The notes under the pieces: generated by a model
Seen by the model: the letters and a program-made list of their open reading frames with translations, nothing else
Told to the model about the DNA's origin: nothing
Databases searched by the model: none
Shown here: one piece after another, positions 9,533 to 17,411 of the stretch
How positions within the stretch are numbered: position 1 is the first letter of the stretch
Layout of the letters: every line of letters begins with the position of its first letter
NCBI GenBank assembly: GCA_945281075.1
Contig: CALYQE010000030.1
Span: forward strand, 1-17,585
Source of the DNA: an uncultured Lactobacillus sp.
GTDB lineage: Bacteria; Bacillota; Bacilli; Lactobacillales; Lactobacillaceae
Length of the DNA: 17,585 nucleotides
Direction: 5' to 3'
Program-made: the position numbers and the translations under genes

Positions 9533-9813
9533 ATTAAAAGCCTTTTAAGTAGTTAAGTTGGTTTAAAGCTTTAACTAAAATAATTCTATATAACTTTATT
9601 TACGATGATATAGAAGCTTAACAGTCAAATTTCTGGAAAATAAAAAATCACGCTATTCAAAGTCAATAAGTGTGATTAAACCCAATATTATTTTTACTAA
9701 AAAGAAAGCATCTTTTTTTAAAGTATAGAATACTGTAATAAAATCAGCGTTAAATTGTCATTTAAGGAAACCATATATTGTATTCTAATAACCTGCTTGG
9801 CTCCTTTACATAA
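9533..9813. other. Intergenic stretch before the second IS remnant
   Basis: AT-rich sequence with no coding frame I can support. Two weak hairpins occur, around 9649-9680 (bulged, without a T run) and 9699-9719 (short A/T stem); neither is a convincing terminator. Confidence 0.4.
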
Positions 9814-10250
9814 TGACGTACTTTATAATAGTTAGACATTAATCTAAGTATTAGAAGCCTTTTCTATGATTAAATATTCAATTGCTTTGGAAACTGAAAT
9901 TGCTTGTAAATATCTAGCAGGCCAAAACATTTGATGGGCTTAAGCAGAGAATATGGCATTAATTAGGCCAAGCTAATGCAAATGAAGATTAAACGAAGCA
10001 TACCCCTTAAGGACAACCGCAACAATAATTCTCCGAAAAAATAATTTTCAGACTATTGACTCAAGAAAAATTTAACTAACTTAAAATCAGTACACTAGCA
10101 GAAATGCAAGCAGTACTGCACAAATACGTTTAATGGTTCAACCACCTCCGAAAATCAAACAAATCAAAATACACGACTCCGATCAAATATCGGAATCGTG
10201 TATTGAGCCTTGCATGATGATAAATTGATTAACTTTTTAATTGCACTTCA
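9814..10250 (+). mobile_element. Heavily deleted IS3-family element
   Basis: Terminal repeats of 25 bases at 9814-9838 and 10226-10250 match at 16 of 25 positions, begin with TGA and share AGTTA...CA inside, as in IS3-family ends. An OrfA start at 9866 reads MIKYSIALETEIACKYLAGQ, stops, and continues one frame over as LMGLSREYGIN, the OrfA SLSREYGI motif. Near the other end, 10098-10217 reads as an OrfB C-terminus: KYV*WFNHLRK and then TTPIKYRNRVLSLA with its own stop. At 437 bases it keeps roughly a third of a full element. No target-site duplication is visible. Confidence 0.65.
10168..10204. repeat. Long hairpin inside the second IS remnant
   Basis: Two 16-base arms (10168-10183 and 10189-10204) pair with a single mismatch around a 5-base loop. 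It lies within the last codons of the decayed OrfB. No T run follows on either strand, so it is not a standard terminator. Confidence 0.6.
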
Positions 10251-10563
10251 CTAGAAAAATAGCTTAAACTATTCTTTAAAAATCAAGTTTGGCTCCCGCT
10301 TACTCAAATATTATTGGAGTATTCAACAGCTAATGCCATAATCTTAATTTATTACCATGTCTTAAAGATTATAATTAATAAAGAATATGCTCTTTTTTGG
10401 TATCAATCAAAATAAGATCTAATTTCTTTTAGCGACTTTTTCTTGAACTAAATCACCAACTAATGCTTTATTTTTCAAATGTTGAAACGTTATATCTTTA
10501 CTTCTGTTTATCAAAAAGAAGTAAATTTAATAACTCAAAATATAAGTGATTTTTACAGCCACT
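10251..10563. other. Intergenic stretch downstream of the esterase
   Basis: No intact gene. On the minus strand a 35-codon frame (10526-10419) ends in NKALVGDLVQEKVAKRN. It has protein-like composition but no start or ribosome binding site and no family I recognise; it may be a scrap of a lost gene. A perfect 9-base stem (10497-10505 with 10517-10525, loop 11) lies about 40 bases past the esterase stop, but no T run follows, so it is at best a weak terminator. Confidence 0.4.
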
Positions 10564-12078
10564 TTATAAGATAAACTTAAAGGGTGAAACAGGAAAACCT
10601 ATTTCATTATAGAGGCCAATATTCTTTGTATAATTTTCAAAGGCATAAGATATTTGCTCAGGTTTTCGCTTTAACTCTATTTTTATTTTGTTTTCACTTA
10701 AGTTGTTATTCATAATCTCAAGTGTTTGCGGTTTTCCATCAATAATCAAATTGAAGAAAACCTTTTTTGTTATTTTGAGCTTTTTACACTTAAGCGCCCA
10801 TAAAGTTAGCATATTTTTATCATAATTGTATTTATATATATACGGCGTACCGGAATATGTATTACCAGACATAATCGTTCCTAGACGTTCGCCCATTATT
10901 TTTTTGTTAAGTGGATGTATATTATGTTCTTCTCCGCCATCAATAAAGGAAACTAAATCAACATTGGTCATTTTTTCAGATACTAGCTCCTGAACTTGTC
11001 TAATTATTGCACCAGAATTTTCAGGATAATCAGCATAACCTGGTAGTTGAATTATTTTAACTGGTAAGGAAGCATCTTTCAGCTTTTTTCTCCATGTTTT
11101 AATCAATAAAGGTAGTAACTTGTGGTACTGGGAAGCACGATCAACATCATTTTCCCCTTGATACCAAATCATACCATTAAAAACGCAGTTTTTAATCTGG
11201 ATCATCATTGTTTCATATAAGCCCCCTGGTCGAGTAAATAAATCTGGACGTGCTGGCGGGGGCCATGGAGTATGGCCAACAATATTCTTTGCGTCACTCA
11301 GAGAAATAGTTGAATTATTTTTTAAAAATAGTTTCAATTCTCGATTATGCTTATCTACTTTCAAATTATATTCTTTAGTTGCAAGATCAAAATCTTCCCA
11401 ACTTTTACCTCGAATTTCATTAAAATATTTAACTAAATAAAGCTGATTAAGTTCATAATCTTTTTCCAAAGTTTTTACCTTAATCCATACACTGGCCGAG
11501 GTTCCACCTTTAAAACAGTCAATAATGGCTATCGGTTCTTTTATTCCATTCTCACGCATACTTTTCATCATATAAAAACCTATGGCGGACATCATTCCAC
11601 AATTATTGGCATTAACTTGATGCCATTTTTCTGGTTGCAAATTTTTGGGTTTTAATCTATGCGTTTTAGGATCAATATAATCAACTTGTGGGACATTGTA
11701 ATAGTACAAATCTTTTAGTTCACCATCCTGCAATTTATCTTTCATTTCAGAAAAATTTAGCTCATCCCTCAAACGAAATTCGATGTTTGATTGACCACTA
11801 AGTAAATACACTCTCCCAAATTTAATATTTGTAATGGTCTGTTTTCTCTGGGCAGAAAAAGCAGTAATTGATCCTTTCGCTTTACTATTGCTTACCGCCG
11901 GCATTCGTAATCGCCAATCACCCAGTTTATTTGATTTCGTCCTATATACTTTTTTGTTAAATATGACTTGAACCTCTTCATTAGCTTTAACATGTCCACC
12001 TAATTCTAAATTTTTGTTTAGGGGCAGAATCATATTCGATTGAAAGACATCAGCTAATATATTTTGATTAAGTTTCAT
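10564..12078 (-). CDS. SASA-family carbohydrate acetylesterase (sialate O-acetylesterase-like)
   Basis: A 504-residue cytoplasmic enzyme without signal peptide. Residues 10-85 form the N-terminal beta domain common to this family (VFQSNMILP, then GHVKANEEVQVIFN). The SGNH/SASA hydrolase core follows, with nucleophile Ser97 in LLSGQSNIEF, WYQGEND at 305-311, and the catalytic His in NIHPLNK (His388). The Asp usual two residues before that His is Asn386 here, an oddity. Such enzymes remove O-acetyl groups from sialic acids or other sugars. Its SD (AAGGTG) overlaps the stop of the PTS IIC gene 8 bases upstream, so translation is probably coupled. It should act on a sugar brought in by that PTS, more likely an acetylated glycan fragment than sialic acid, since no sialic-acid genes are present. 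Confidence 0.85.
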   Translation of the reverse strand: MKLNQNILADVFQSNMILPLNKNLELGGHVKANEEVQVIFNKKVYRTKSNKLGDWRLRMPAVSNSKAKGSITAFSAQRKQTITNIKFGRVYLLSGQSNIEFRLRDELNFSEMKDKLQDGELKDLYYYNVPQVDYIDPKTHRLKPKNLQPEKWHQVNANNCGMMSAIGFYMMKSMRENGIKEPIAIIDCFKGGTSASVWIKVKTLEKDYELNQLYLVKYFNEIRGKSWEDFDLATKEYNLKVDKHNRELKLFLKNNSTISLSDAKNIVGHTPWPPPARPDLFTRPGGLYETMMIQIKNCVFNGMIWYQGENDVDRASQYHKLLPLLIKTWRKKLKDASLPVKIIQLPGYADYPENSGAIIRQVQELVSEKMTNVDLVSFIDGGEEHNIHPLNKKIMGERLGTIMSGNTYSGTPYIYKYNYDKNMLTLWALKCKKLKITKKVFFNLIIDGKPQTLEIMNNNLSENKIKIELKRKPEQISYAFENYTKNIGLYNEIGFPVSPFKFIL

Positions 12079-12086
12079 GTTTCACC

Positions 12087-13487
12087 TTAATAATCGGTTT
12101 TATTCATTTCTTTCGCTTCAATATTATCAGCATTAATTCTATTGTCCATCTTCACGAACGGTATATATATTAGAGTCGTAACTATCAAATTTATAGCTTG
12201 AACGATTACCCCACGAAAGTTACCGGTGTAAAGTAATCCCGAAAGTAAGGTTGGAACAGTCCATGGAACATTATTCACAATTGGAGTAATAAAACCGATT
12301 TTGGTAAAGAAGTATCCGATGTAAAATGCTAATGGTTGAGCTATAACAAATGGAATGAAATAAATAGGATTTAAAACTATTGGTAATCCAAAAGTTATTG
12401 GTTCTGAAATATTAAAAATTGCTGGAAATAATGCAACTTTTGAAATCTTCTTTGTAGCAACACGTTTGGAAGCAATTAGAATTGCTAAAACCGGTGATAA
12501 TGAGAATGTACCAGCAGCAATTGACGTATAGTTCATAAACAAAGTTGAAAAAATGTGATGAGCTTGACCAAGCATATTTTGCGTATCATTTATGGTCCAA
12601 GTCATTCCAAAAATAGCTCCCCAAATTGAAGTTGGATGAATACCAAACCACTGAAGAAGACTCCAAGTAAATTGTGAAACAAAAGCAAAAGCATTTGTTT
12701 TTGAAATTGCTAATGCTGGAGCCTGAAGAACGGCTAAGAACAAAGCAGGCATAGTTTTTCCTGTTAAGGAAGTACTGATTCCAGTTAAAACTATGAAAAT
12801 GCCTAACGTAATTGAACCAGGAATCAGAGATGAAAAGCTTTGCGCCACTGCAGGCGGAACAGAATCGGGCAACTGAATTGTGAAATTTTTTTGCATTAGC
12901 TTATTATAAATCCAAACAGCACACCCGCTAATTAGGATTGCTGCAAATACGCCCTGAGTACCTAGATACTGCGTGTCAATATAGTTTAAAACATTAACTG
13001 CTTTTTTCGTATCAGGAATTGAGTATTGAAAATTCCATGGAATTGATATAAAAAATGCAGCAAGACCAAACAAAACATCAGTCATGTGCTCTACTCTGTT
13101 ATTATAAAATCTTGTTGAAACTTCCCAACTGAAAATCACTGATAAAAGCAAAGCGAAAATATTTAGAGTTCCATTCGAAACTAGCCCAATTAAATTCGCT
13201 ATTGTTTGAAGCCCCAGTTCAAATCCATTTTTTTGCCAAGCACTCCAAGAGCCGGTTAGTATCCGTCCAAGTTGAAGACCTTGTTTGCCGAAGATCAGTC
13301 CATTCACCGGATCGATAAAAACATTTTGAATCATAATGCCGAACCCAGCAATCATTGTTGTAGTTGCTACAAGAACAAACGTATCGCGTAAGGTCAACAA
13401 CAACCTATTGCCAGATATTTTTCCAGCAATTCTAATAAAATTATTTTCAAATTTTTTCAGGCCCGACGGCACAGAATTCCCAATCAT
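12087..13487 (-). CDS. PTS IIC component, lactose/cellobiose family
   Basis: A 466-residue membrane permease of the sugar phosphotransferase system, without attached IIA or IIB domains. Landmarks include PDSVPPAVAQSF, the loop LLQWFGIHPTSIWG with His284 and NISEPITFGLPIVLNP with Glu362; the corresponding His and Glu bind the sugar in the ChbC structure. A longer frame runs back to 13559, but the ATG at 13485-13487 has AAAGGAG 6 bases upstream, and the extension would cross the promoter and operator sites, so the shorter start is right. No IIA or IIB gene is in the operon; the partners must be encoded elsewhere. Family substrates are beta-linked disaccharides such as cellobiose or chitobiose. 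It is controlled by the promoter, cre box and operator sites upstream. Confidence 0.92.
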   Translation of the reverse strand: MIGNSVPSGLKKFENNFIRIAGKISGNRLLLTLRDTFVLVATTTMIAGFGIMIQNVFIDPVNGLIFGKQGLQLGRILTGSWSAWQKNGFELGLQTIANLIGLVSNGTLNIFALLLSVIFSWEVSTRFYNNRVEHMTDVLFGLAAFFISIPWNFQYSIPDTKKAVNVLNYIDTQYLGTQGVFAAILISGCAVWIYNKLMQKNFTIQLPDSVPPAVAQSFSSLIPGSITLGIFIVLTGISTSLTGKTMPALFLAVLQAPALAISKTNAFAFVSQFTWSLLQWFGIHPTSIWGAIFGMTWTINDTQNMLGQAHHIFSTLFMNYTSIAAGTFSLSPVLAILIASKRVATKKISKVALFPAIFNISEPITFGLPIVLNPIYFIPFVIAQPLAFYIGYFFTKIGFITPIVNNVPWTVPTLLSGLLYTGNFRGVIVQAINLIVTTLIYIPFVKMDNRINADNIEAKEMNKTDY

Positions 13488-13517
13488 AACTTTCTCCTTT
13501 TTATAATATATCTTTAT

Positions 13518-13531
13518 TGAAAGCGCTTTAT
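13518..13531. promoter_or_regulatory. Catabolite response element (cre) for CcpA
   Basis: TGAAAGCGCTTTAT agrees with the cre form TGAAARCGYTTTCA at 12 of 14 positions and has the central CG. It lies downstream of the -10 box and upstream of the PTS ribosome binding site, so CcpA binding would block transcription when glucose is plentiful. Confidence 0.75.
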
Positions 13532-13546
13532 TTGACGTTACAAATA

Positions 13547-13560
13547 TATGATATAACATA
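13547..13560. promoter_or_regulatory. GntR operator-like site over the -10 box
   Basis: TATGATATAACATA matches 11 of 14 positions of the perfect palindrome core TTTGATATATCAAA found before gntR, and itself contains the inverted pair ATATG/CATAT. It covers the -10 box of the PTS promoter, so a bound repressor would block RNA polymerase. Confidence 0.5.
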
Positions 13561-13575
13561 TTTTGACGGAGTCAA
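13548..13575 (-). promoter_or_regulatory. Promoter of the PTS-esterase operon
   Basis: On the minus strand TTGACT (13570-13575) and TATCAT (13548-13553) are separated by 16 bases, a good sigma-A promoter. The -35 box is half of the inverted pair TTGAC/GTCAA with a 3-base spacer (13563-13575). Transcription would start near 13541. Confidence 0.65.
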
Positions 13576-13578
13576 TAG

Positions 13579-13590
13579 TTGGTATAACAA
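13579..13590. promoter_or_regulatory. Second GntR operator-like site upstream of -35
   Basis: TTGGTATAACAA matches 10 of 12 positions of the palindrome core TTGATATATCAA before gntR. It lies just upstream of the -35 box, about 31 bases centre to centre from the site over the -10 box, or close to three helical turns. Confidence 0.45.
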
Positions 13591-13602
13591 ATACTAATAT
13601 TT

Positions 13603-14319
13603 TTAGAGGATAATTGATTCTTTTATTGGAAATCTAGTAATTCGATAGTATGTTTGATTCCATTCAAAAGGACGACCATCTTCCAAATACGAAATCTGCA
13701 GGCATTTAAGTAGTGGCTCTTGGCTCACTATTTTTTCATTCAGTTTATACGCGTCTATAAGTTCGGAACTGGCATTGATTAAAGATATAGATCGCATTGC
13801 ATTTTTAGGCTGAACACCAACCTTTTCTTTTACTAGTGGATAGATCGAGGACTCTAACATTTCCATATTTAAACCTTGAATAACTTTAGCAGGGATATAT
13901 ATCTTCTGAAAAGCAACCAATTGTTTATTAATAGTTACAGCCGCACGTTTAATAGTATACACAACATCATAAGAGTCGATTTTTAGAGCCTCATAGATTT
14001 TAGATGCTACTGGTCCTACTTCGAAATCAAGCAGATGCAGTTTATATTTTTTAAGATTAACCATTTCCAAAAGCTCAGTATTCGTAGATGACTTTGTAAA
14101 TTGGTGTTCCTTTACGTAAGTCCCAGCTCCTTGTATTCGATAAATAAGACCATCATTTTCGAGTTCCTTTAATGCATTTCGCACAGTAATTCGACTAACG
14201 TTATATGATTTAGCCAAATCCAATTCTTTAGGAAGCTGATCATTGGCCTGATACTCATCAGTTTCTATCTCGTGTCTCAGTTTTTTTGCAATTAAAAGAT
14301 ATTTAGGTGTTTCTTTCAT
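13603..14319 (-). CDS. GntR-family (HutC-type) repressor
   Basis: A regulator of 238 residues. The winged HTH covers about residues 5-70 (PKYLLIAKKLRHEIE, QLPKELDLAKSYNVSRITVR, then LENDGLIYRIQGAGTYV). The rest is a UTRA ligand-binding domain, which in this subfamily binds a sugar or sugar phosphate. An upstream in-frame TTG at 14337 would add six residues, but ATG at 14317-14319 gives the usual short arm before the HTH; neither has a strong SD. The gene is followed at 115 bases by the PTS IIC gene on the same strand. Operator-like palindromes before both genes suggest that it represses itself and the PTS-esterase operon until the phosphorylated sugar appears. Confidence 0.9.
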   Translation of the reverse strand: MKETPKYLLIAKKLRHEIETDEYQANDQLPKELDLAKSYNVSRITVRNALKELENDGLIYRIQGAGTYVKEHQFTKSSTNTELLEMVNLKKYKLHLLDFEVGPVASKIYEALKIDSYDVVYTIKRAAVTINKQLVAFQKIYIPAKVIQGLNMEMLESSIYPLVKEKVGVQPKNAMRSISLINASSELIDAYKLNEKIVSQEPLLKCLQISYLEDGRPFEWNQTYYRITRFPIKESIIL

Positions 14320-14337
14320 ATTTTCATCTCGAAGCAA

Positions 14338-14357
14338 TAATTTGATATATCAAATTA
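14338..14357. promoter_or_regulatory. 20-base perfect palindrome, likely GntR operator
   Basis: TAATTTGATATATCAAATTA is perfectly self-complementary and ends 18 bases before the gntR ATG. Short A/T-rich palindromes centred on ATAT are typical for HutC-type GntR regulators. Related copies lie in the downstream PTS promoter, so autoregulation is likely. Confidence 0.65.
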
Positions 14358-14396
14358 ATTTTACCATTATTATTATTTTGTCGTATTCTCAAAATT

Positions 14397-15242
14397 TTAT
14401 CTTAGTTTAATCACGGGAATCCAAGCCTCATCGTAACGAATCTGTGTTTTTTCATTGTCTAAAACCAGCAAAAGAGCCGTAATTATATCGCCATTTAAGA
14501 GAAATTTACGTTTTTTAAGTTCCTTTCTGACAGAATTAAACCAAATTTTTCTTTCTATGTCTTGAGCATTACCTATCAAAACAGTATGAAGACAAATTGT
14601 TGAAGGTACTTCTTCAACTCTTTCACTTACTTTCAAGCCAAATTCTTTGAAATAATTCTTCGTAATAATCATGTCCATTTCAGGCTCTATGCAGGAGTTT
14701 TTCTTTAATATATCTGCTTTTTTGTAGCGCAAAGATGCGTTTGAAATAGGTAAAAGCATATTCCATTGGCAATATTCTTCAGTTTGTTTTTCATTGCTTT
14801 GGTGTGGACCGTTCATTTCACGTAGAAATAATCTTTTAAAAATTGGCGACTTAATCAATTCAAATTTTGGTTGCTTCTTTTTGGCCATTTCTAAAAGTGC
14901 CAGATTGTGATTCATGACTTCTATAACGGCTTCTAGATGCTTTCTTTTAAATTGCAAGTTTTGTAAAAGCTCCTCATATGAATTTAAGGATTTCTCTTTA
15001 TTAGAAGAATTAAGAATCTCCAAAGTTTCACTGATATCAAAACCGGCCTGTCGTAAATATCTTGCCATAAATATGCGATAGGTTTCTTTCAAGTTAAAGC
15101 GACGCTGTTTGTTTTTGCCAACCCGCTCAGGCTTTACCAACTTTTTCTTTTCATAGTATTCAATTCCTTTAATCGAAATTCCAAAAAACTTTCCCAACTC
15201 TGAAGATGTATACTCATACGGATAATTTGTCTTTTTTTTCAA
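14397..15242 (-). CDS. MerR-family regulator with C-terminal effector domain
   Basis: A 281-residue regulator. Residues 11-75 are the MerR winged HTH (YTSSELGKFFGISIKGIEYY, EKKKLVKPER, RRFNLKETYRI). Residues 84-122 look like the dimerising coiled coil. The C-terminal half (about 140-281) resembles a GyrI-like small-molecule binding domain (PEMDMIITKNYFKEFG...VPSTICLHTVLIG, DEAWIPV), without the cysteine pattern of metal sensors. The start is TTG 15242, with AAAGGGG 9 bases upstream and no nearby ATG. It lies just downstream of the flavoprotein gene on the same strand but behind a terminator, so it is probably transcribed largely on its own. The promoter of that flavoprotein gene has MerR-target geometry, making it the obvious target. 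Confidence 0.88.
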   Translation of the reverse strand: MKKKTNYPYEYTSSELGKFFGISIKGIEYYEKKKLVKPERVGKNKQRRFNLKETYRIFMARYLRQAGFDISETLEILNSSNKEKSLNSYEELLQNLQFKRKHLEAVIEVMNHNLALLEMAKKKQPKFELIKSPIFKRLFLREMNGPHQSNEKQTEEYCQWNMLLPISNASLRYKKADILKKNSCIEPEMDMIITKNYFKEFGLKVSERVEEVPSTICLHTVLIGNAQDIERKIWFNSVRKELKKRKFLLNGDIITALLLVLDNEKTQIRYDEAWIPVIKLR

Positions 15243-15294
15243 CTTTTATTACCCCTTTGATCAAGCGATTCTCTTTATATATCAATTAAAGCAG

Positions 15295-15329
15295 AAAAAA
15301 AGACCGTGGGCCTAAAAATTTCACGGTCT
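15295..15329 (-). terminator. Terminator after the flavoprotein gene
   Basis: An 8-base stem (15301-15308 with 15322-15329, AGACCGTG/CACGGTCT) with a 13-base loop is followed on the minus strand by seven T. It lies 22 bases after the flavoprotein stop and before the MerR gene. Confidence 0.85.
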
Positions 15330-15350
15330 CTATAAAACTATTTATTATTC

Positions 15351-17372
15351 TTACTTTTTTAACTTGGAGACTGCATCTTTTGCAGCTGACCGACCAAATA
15401 CACCACAAATTAGAAGAGACATGCCATCACCATAGTAATCAATCCCCATTACTTGACCATCAGCACAAGAACCGGCTGCATATAAACCAGTAACAGGCTG
15501 GTCATCTTGATTAATTACTTGAGCATGCTCATTAATTTTTGCACCCGTATAGCCGTCAGAACAAATTTGTGGCAACCGTAACACGTAATATGGTGCAGTT
15601 ATTTTGACCATATTATTAGGGTTTTTATGAAAATCTTTGTCTTCCCCCTTGTCGCATAGCATATTATACCTATCAATTGTCTTCTTAAGGTTACTTGGGT
15701 TAATTCCAACATCCTGAGCCAATTTTTCAATACTTTCTTCTTTGTAACCAAAATTTTTATTGTGAGCAGTTCTCTTGGTCAAGCCCAATTCTGTCATAAT
15801 TGGATATTTTTCTGCCGTTTTTTGCCCATAAACTGCATAACCTTCATCGTATCCGTTATACCAGCAGCGTTTGGTAAATTCAAAGGTAAAATCATCTTCT
15901 GATGCTAATCGGTTTCCACCACCATCAACCGAAAGAACATCATAATTAGGCAAAGTTGGTGATTCTGGTATAGCTTCTGGAAACTTATCACCAAATGACT
16001 TTCCATAAAAGTAATACATGAATTGCAGATAAGGAACCTCAATAATTTTTGCATTAACCTGATTGAAAAACTTAAATGCTGAACCATTTCCGTTTCCAAC
16101 TCTTACCTCAATATTGGTCATCTTCGGGTTTAATTTTTTAATCAAGCCAAGATTTGCAGTGTAAGATCCAACACATACAATCACGGCAGATGCACGTATT
16201 GTAAGCTCATCACCATTTACAGTTGTAGCTTTAACACCTTTAACCACACCATTATCAACAATTAGCTCATCAACCTTAGTACCGAGTCGTAAGTCAACTC
16301 CTTTTTTTTGGGCAGAATTTACTAAAACTGTCATCAAAGTTGTACCCATACCCTTAATAGTATGAGCCCGCTTAGTCAATCGAGGCTTTTTTGGCGAAAT
16401 GTTAACTACTTTATCCCAAGTTAATCCTTGATCTTCCAAAAACTTAATGTAACTCGCCGACTCATTTGCTAATTTACGTAAAAGTTTCGGTTCTATGTTT
16501 GGCTCATCACCATAGACTTCCATCAAATCGTCATAAAAATCGTCAGTATTATCTTTAATTCCACGACGTTTTTGTTCGTCAGTATTTGCACCCATTACGA
16601 AGCCCTGAGCACGTGAAGTTGAACTGCTATAAGTTTGTCCTGCTTCGAGCAGCATCACCTTAGCACCATCTTCAGCAGCTTCTAATGCAGCACTAAAGCC
16701 AGCTAAGCCTGCACCAATTGCGATTATATCAGTGCTCAATTCTTCGTGTTTTGGAGTTGGCTTGACAATAGGACGGTTTGCAAAAGCAGTTGGATTGCCA
16801 CCAGCCTTATCTATTGCTTTTTCTACGCCCGAAAGATAAGCATTTGAAGAGATAGTAGCACTCGTGATTGCATCAACCGAAGTTGACTGGCTTTTAATAA
16901 TTTCTTTTTTTAATATATCGAAAGCCATACCACCAATAACTGGTGTATCAGTGTATTTTGGTACACTTATATCTTTAATTTGATTGTCTTTAAAAGTGAC
17001 TTTTATTAATGCTTTTCCAGAACCTGGAAGACCTTGATTTTCAACAAAAGAAGTTACTGTAATAGAATACGTTCCATCATTCACATTTGTCTCAGTACTC
17101 TTCTTAACTCCCTTAGACTGATTTTCGATGTCCTTTAAAGCATCGTTAAAACCCTTAGATGTCCTTGAAGCACCTGAAACTGCATCAACGTGAAATTTTT
17201 TGGTTTGATTTGCTTCTTCAACCAACTTTGGTAAAGCAGTTTCACCAATTTCCTTTGTATCATTACTTGAAACAACTTCCACATTGGTAATTTTTTTATC
17301 CTCAACCTTACCTTTTACAACAATTTCGCTTTTAAAACCCTTGCCTTTACCTGTAAAAAATTTTTTTCTCAT
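15351..17372 (-). CDS. Fumarate reductase-like flavoprotein with two FMN_bind domains
   Basis: A 673-residue soluble enzyme without signal peptide or haem motifs, so cytoplasmic. Two FMN_bind domains come first (about 8-85 and 98-190), with the flavinylation motifs DAVSGAS (63-69) and DAITSAT (167-173); ApbE-type transferases attach FMN to the last Ser/Thr of such motifs. The FAD domain follows: GAGLAG (220-225), LLEAG (241-245), VIVCVGSY, GGGNRLASED (484-493), GYTGAKIN (608-614) and GLYAAGSCADG (629-639). This matches fumarate, urocanate and phenylacrylate-type reductases in which covalent FMN passes electrons to FAD and then to a C=C bond. There is no NADH-oxidising domain and no apbE in the window. 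AAGGAG is 9 bases before the ATG. The exact acceptor is unknown. Confidence 0.9.
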   Translation of the reverse strand: MRKKFFTGKGKGFKSEIVVKGKVEDKKITNVEVVSSNDTKEIGETALPKLVEEANQTKKFHVDAVSGASRTSKGFNDALKDIENQSKGVKKSTETNVNDGTYSITVTSFVENQGLPGSGKALIKVTFKDNQIKDISVPKYTDTPVIGGMAFDILKKEIIKSQSTSVDAITSATISSNAYLSGVEKAIDKAGGNPTAFANRPIVKPTPKHEELSTDIIAIGAGLAGFSAALEAAEDGAKVMLLEAGQTYSSSTSRAQGFVMGANTDEQKRRGIKDNTDDFYDDLMEVYGDEPNIEPKLLRKLANESASYIKFLEDQGLTWDKVVNISPKKPRLTKRAHTIKGMGTTLMTVLVNSAQKKGVDLRLGTKVDELIVDNGVVKGVKATTVNGDELTIRASAVIVCVGSYTANLGLIKKLNPKMTNIEVRVGNGNGSAFKFFNQVNAKIIEVPYLQFMYYFYGKSFGDKFPEAIPESPTLPNYDVLSVDGGGNRLASEDDFTFEFTKRCWYNGYDEGYAVYGQKTAEKYPIMTELGLTKRTAHNKNFGYKEESIEKLAQDVGINPSNLKKTIDRYNMLCDKGEDKDFHKNPNNMVKITAPYYVLRLPQICSDGYTGAKINEHAQVINQDDQPVTGLYAAGSCADGQVMGIDYYGDGMSLLICGVFGRSAAKDAVSKLKK

Positions 17373-17411
17373 TTTAATAATCTCCTTTTTAATAAATCGC
17401 TTACATCATTA

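Noticed and set aside
9649..9680. Bulged inverted repeat AATCAC...GTGATT
   Set aside because: Imperfect stem without a T run; cannot be distinguished from chance in AT-rich DNA.
10419..10526. Minus-strand 35-codon frame ending NKALVGDLVQEKVAKRN
   Set aside because: Protein-like but no start, no ribosome site and no recognised family; kept only as a remark in the intergenic entry.
13488..13559. 24-residue N-terminal extension of the PTS IIC frame
   Set aside because: It crosses the promoter and cre site, has no ribosome site, and the ATG at 13485-13487 has AAAGGAG at ideal distance.
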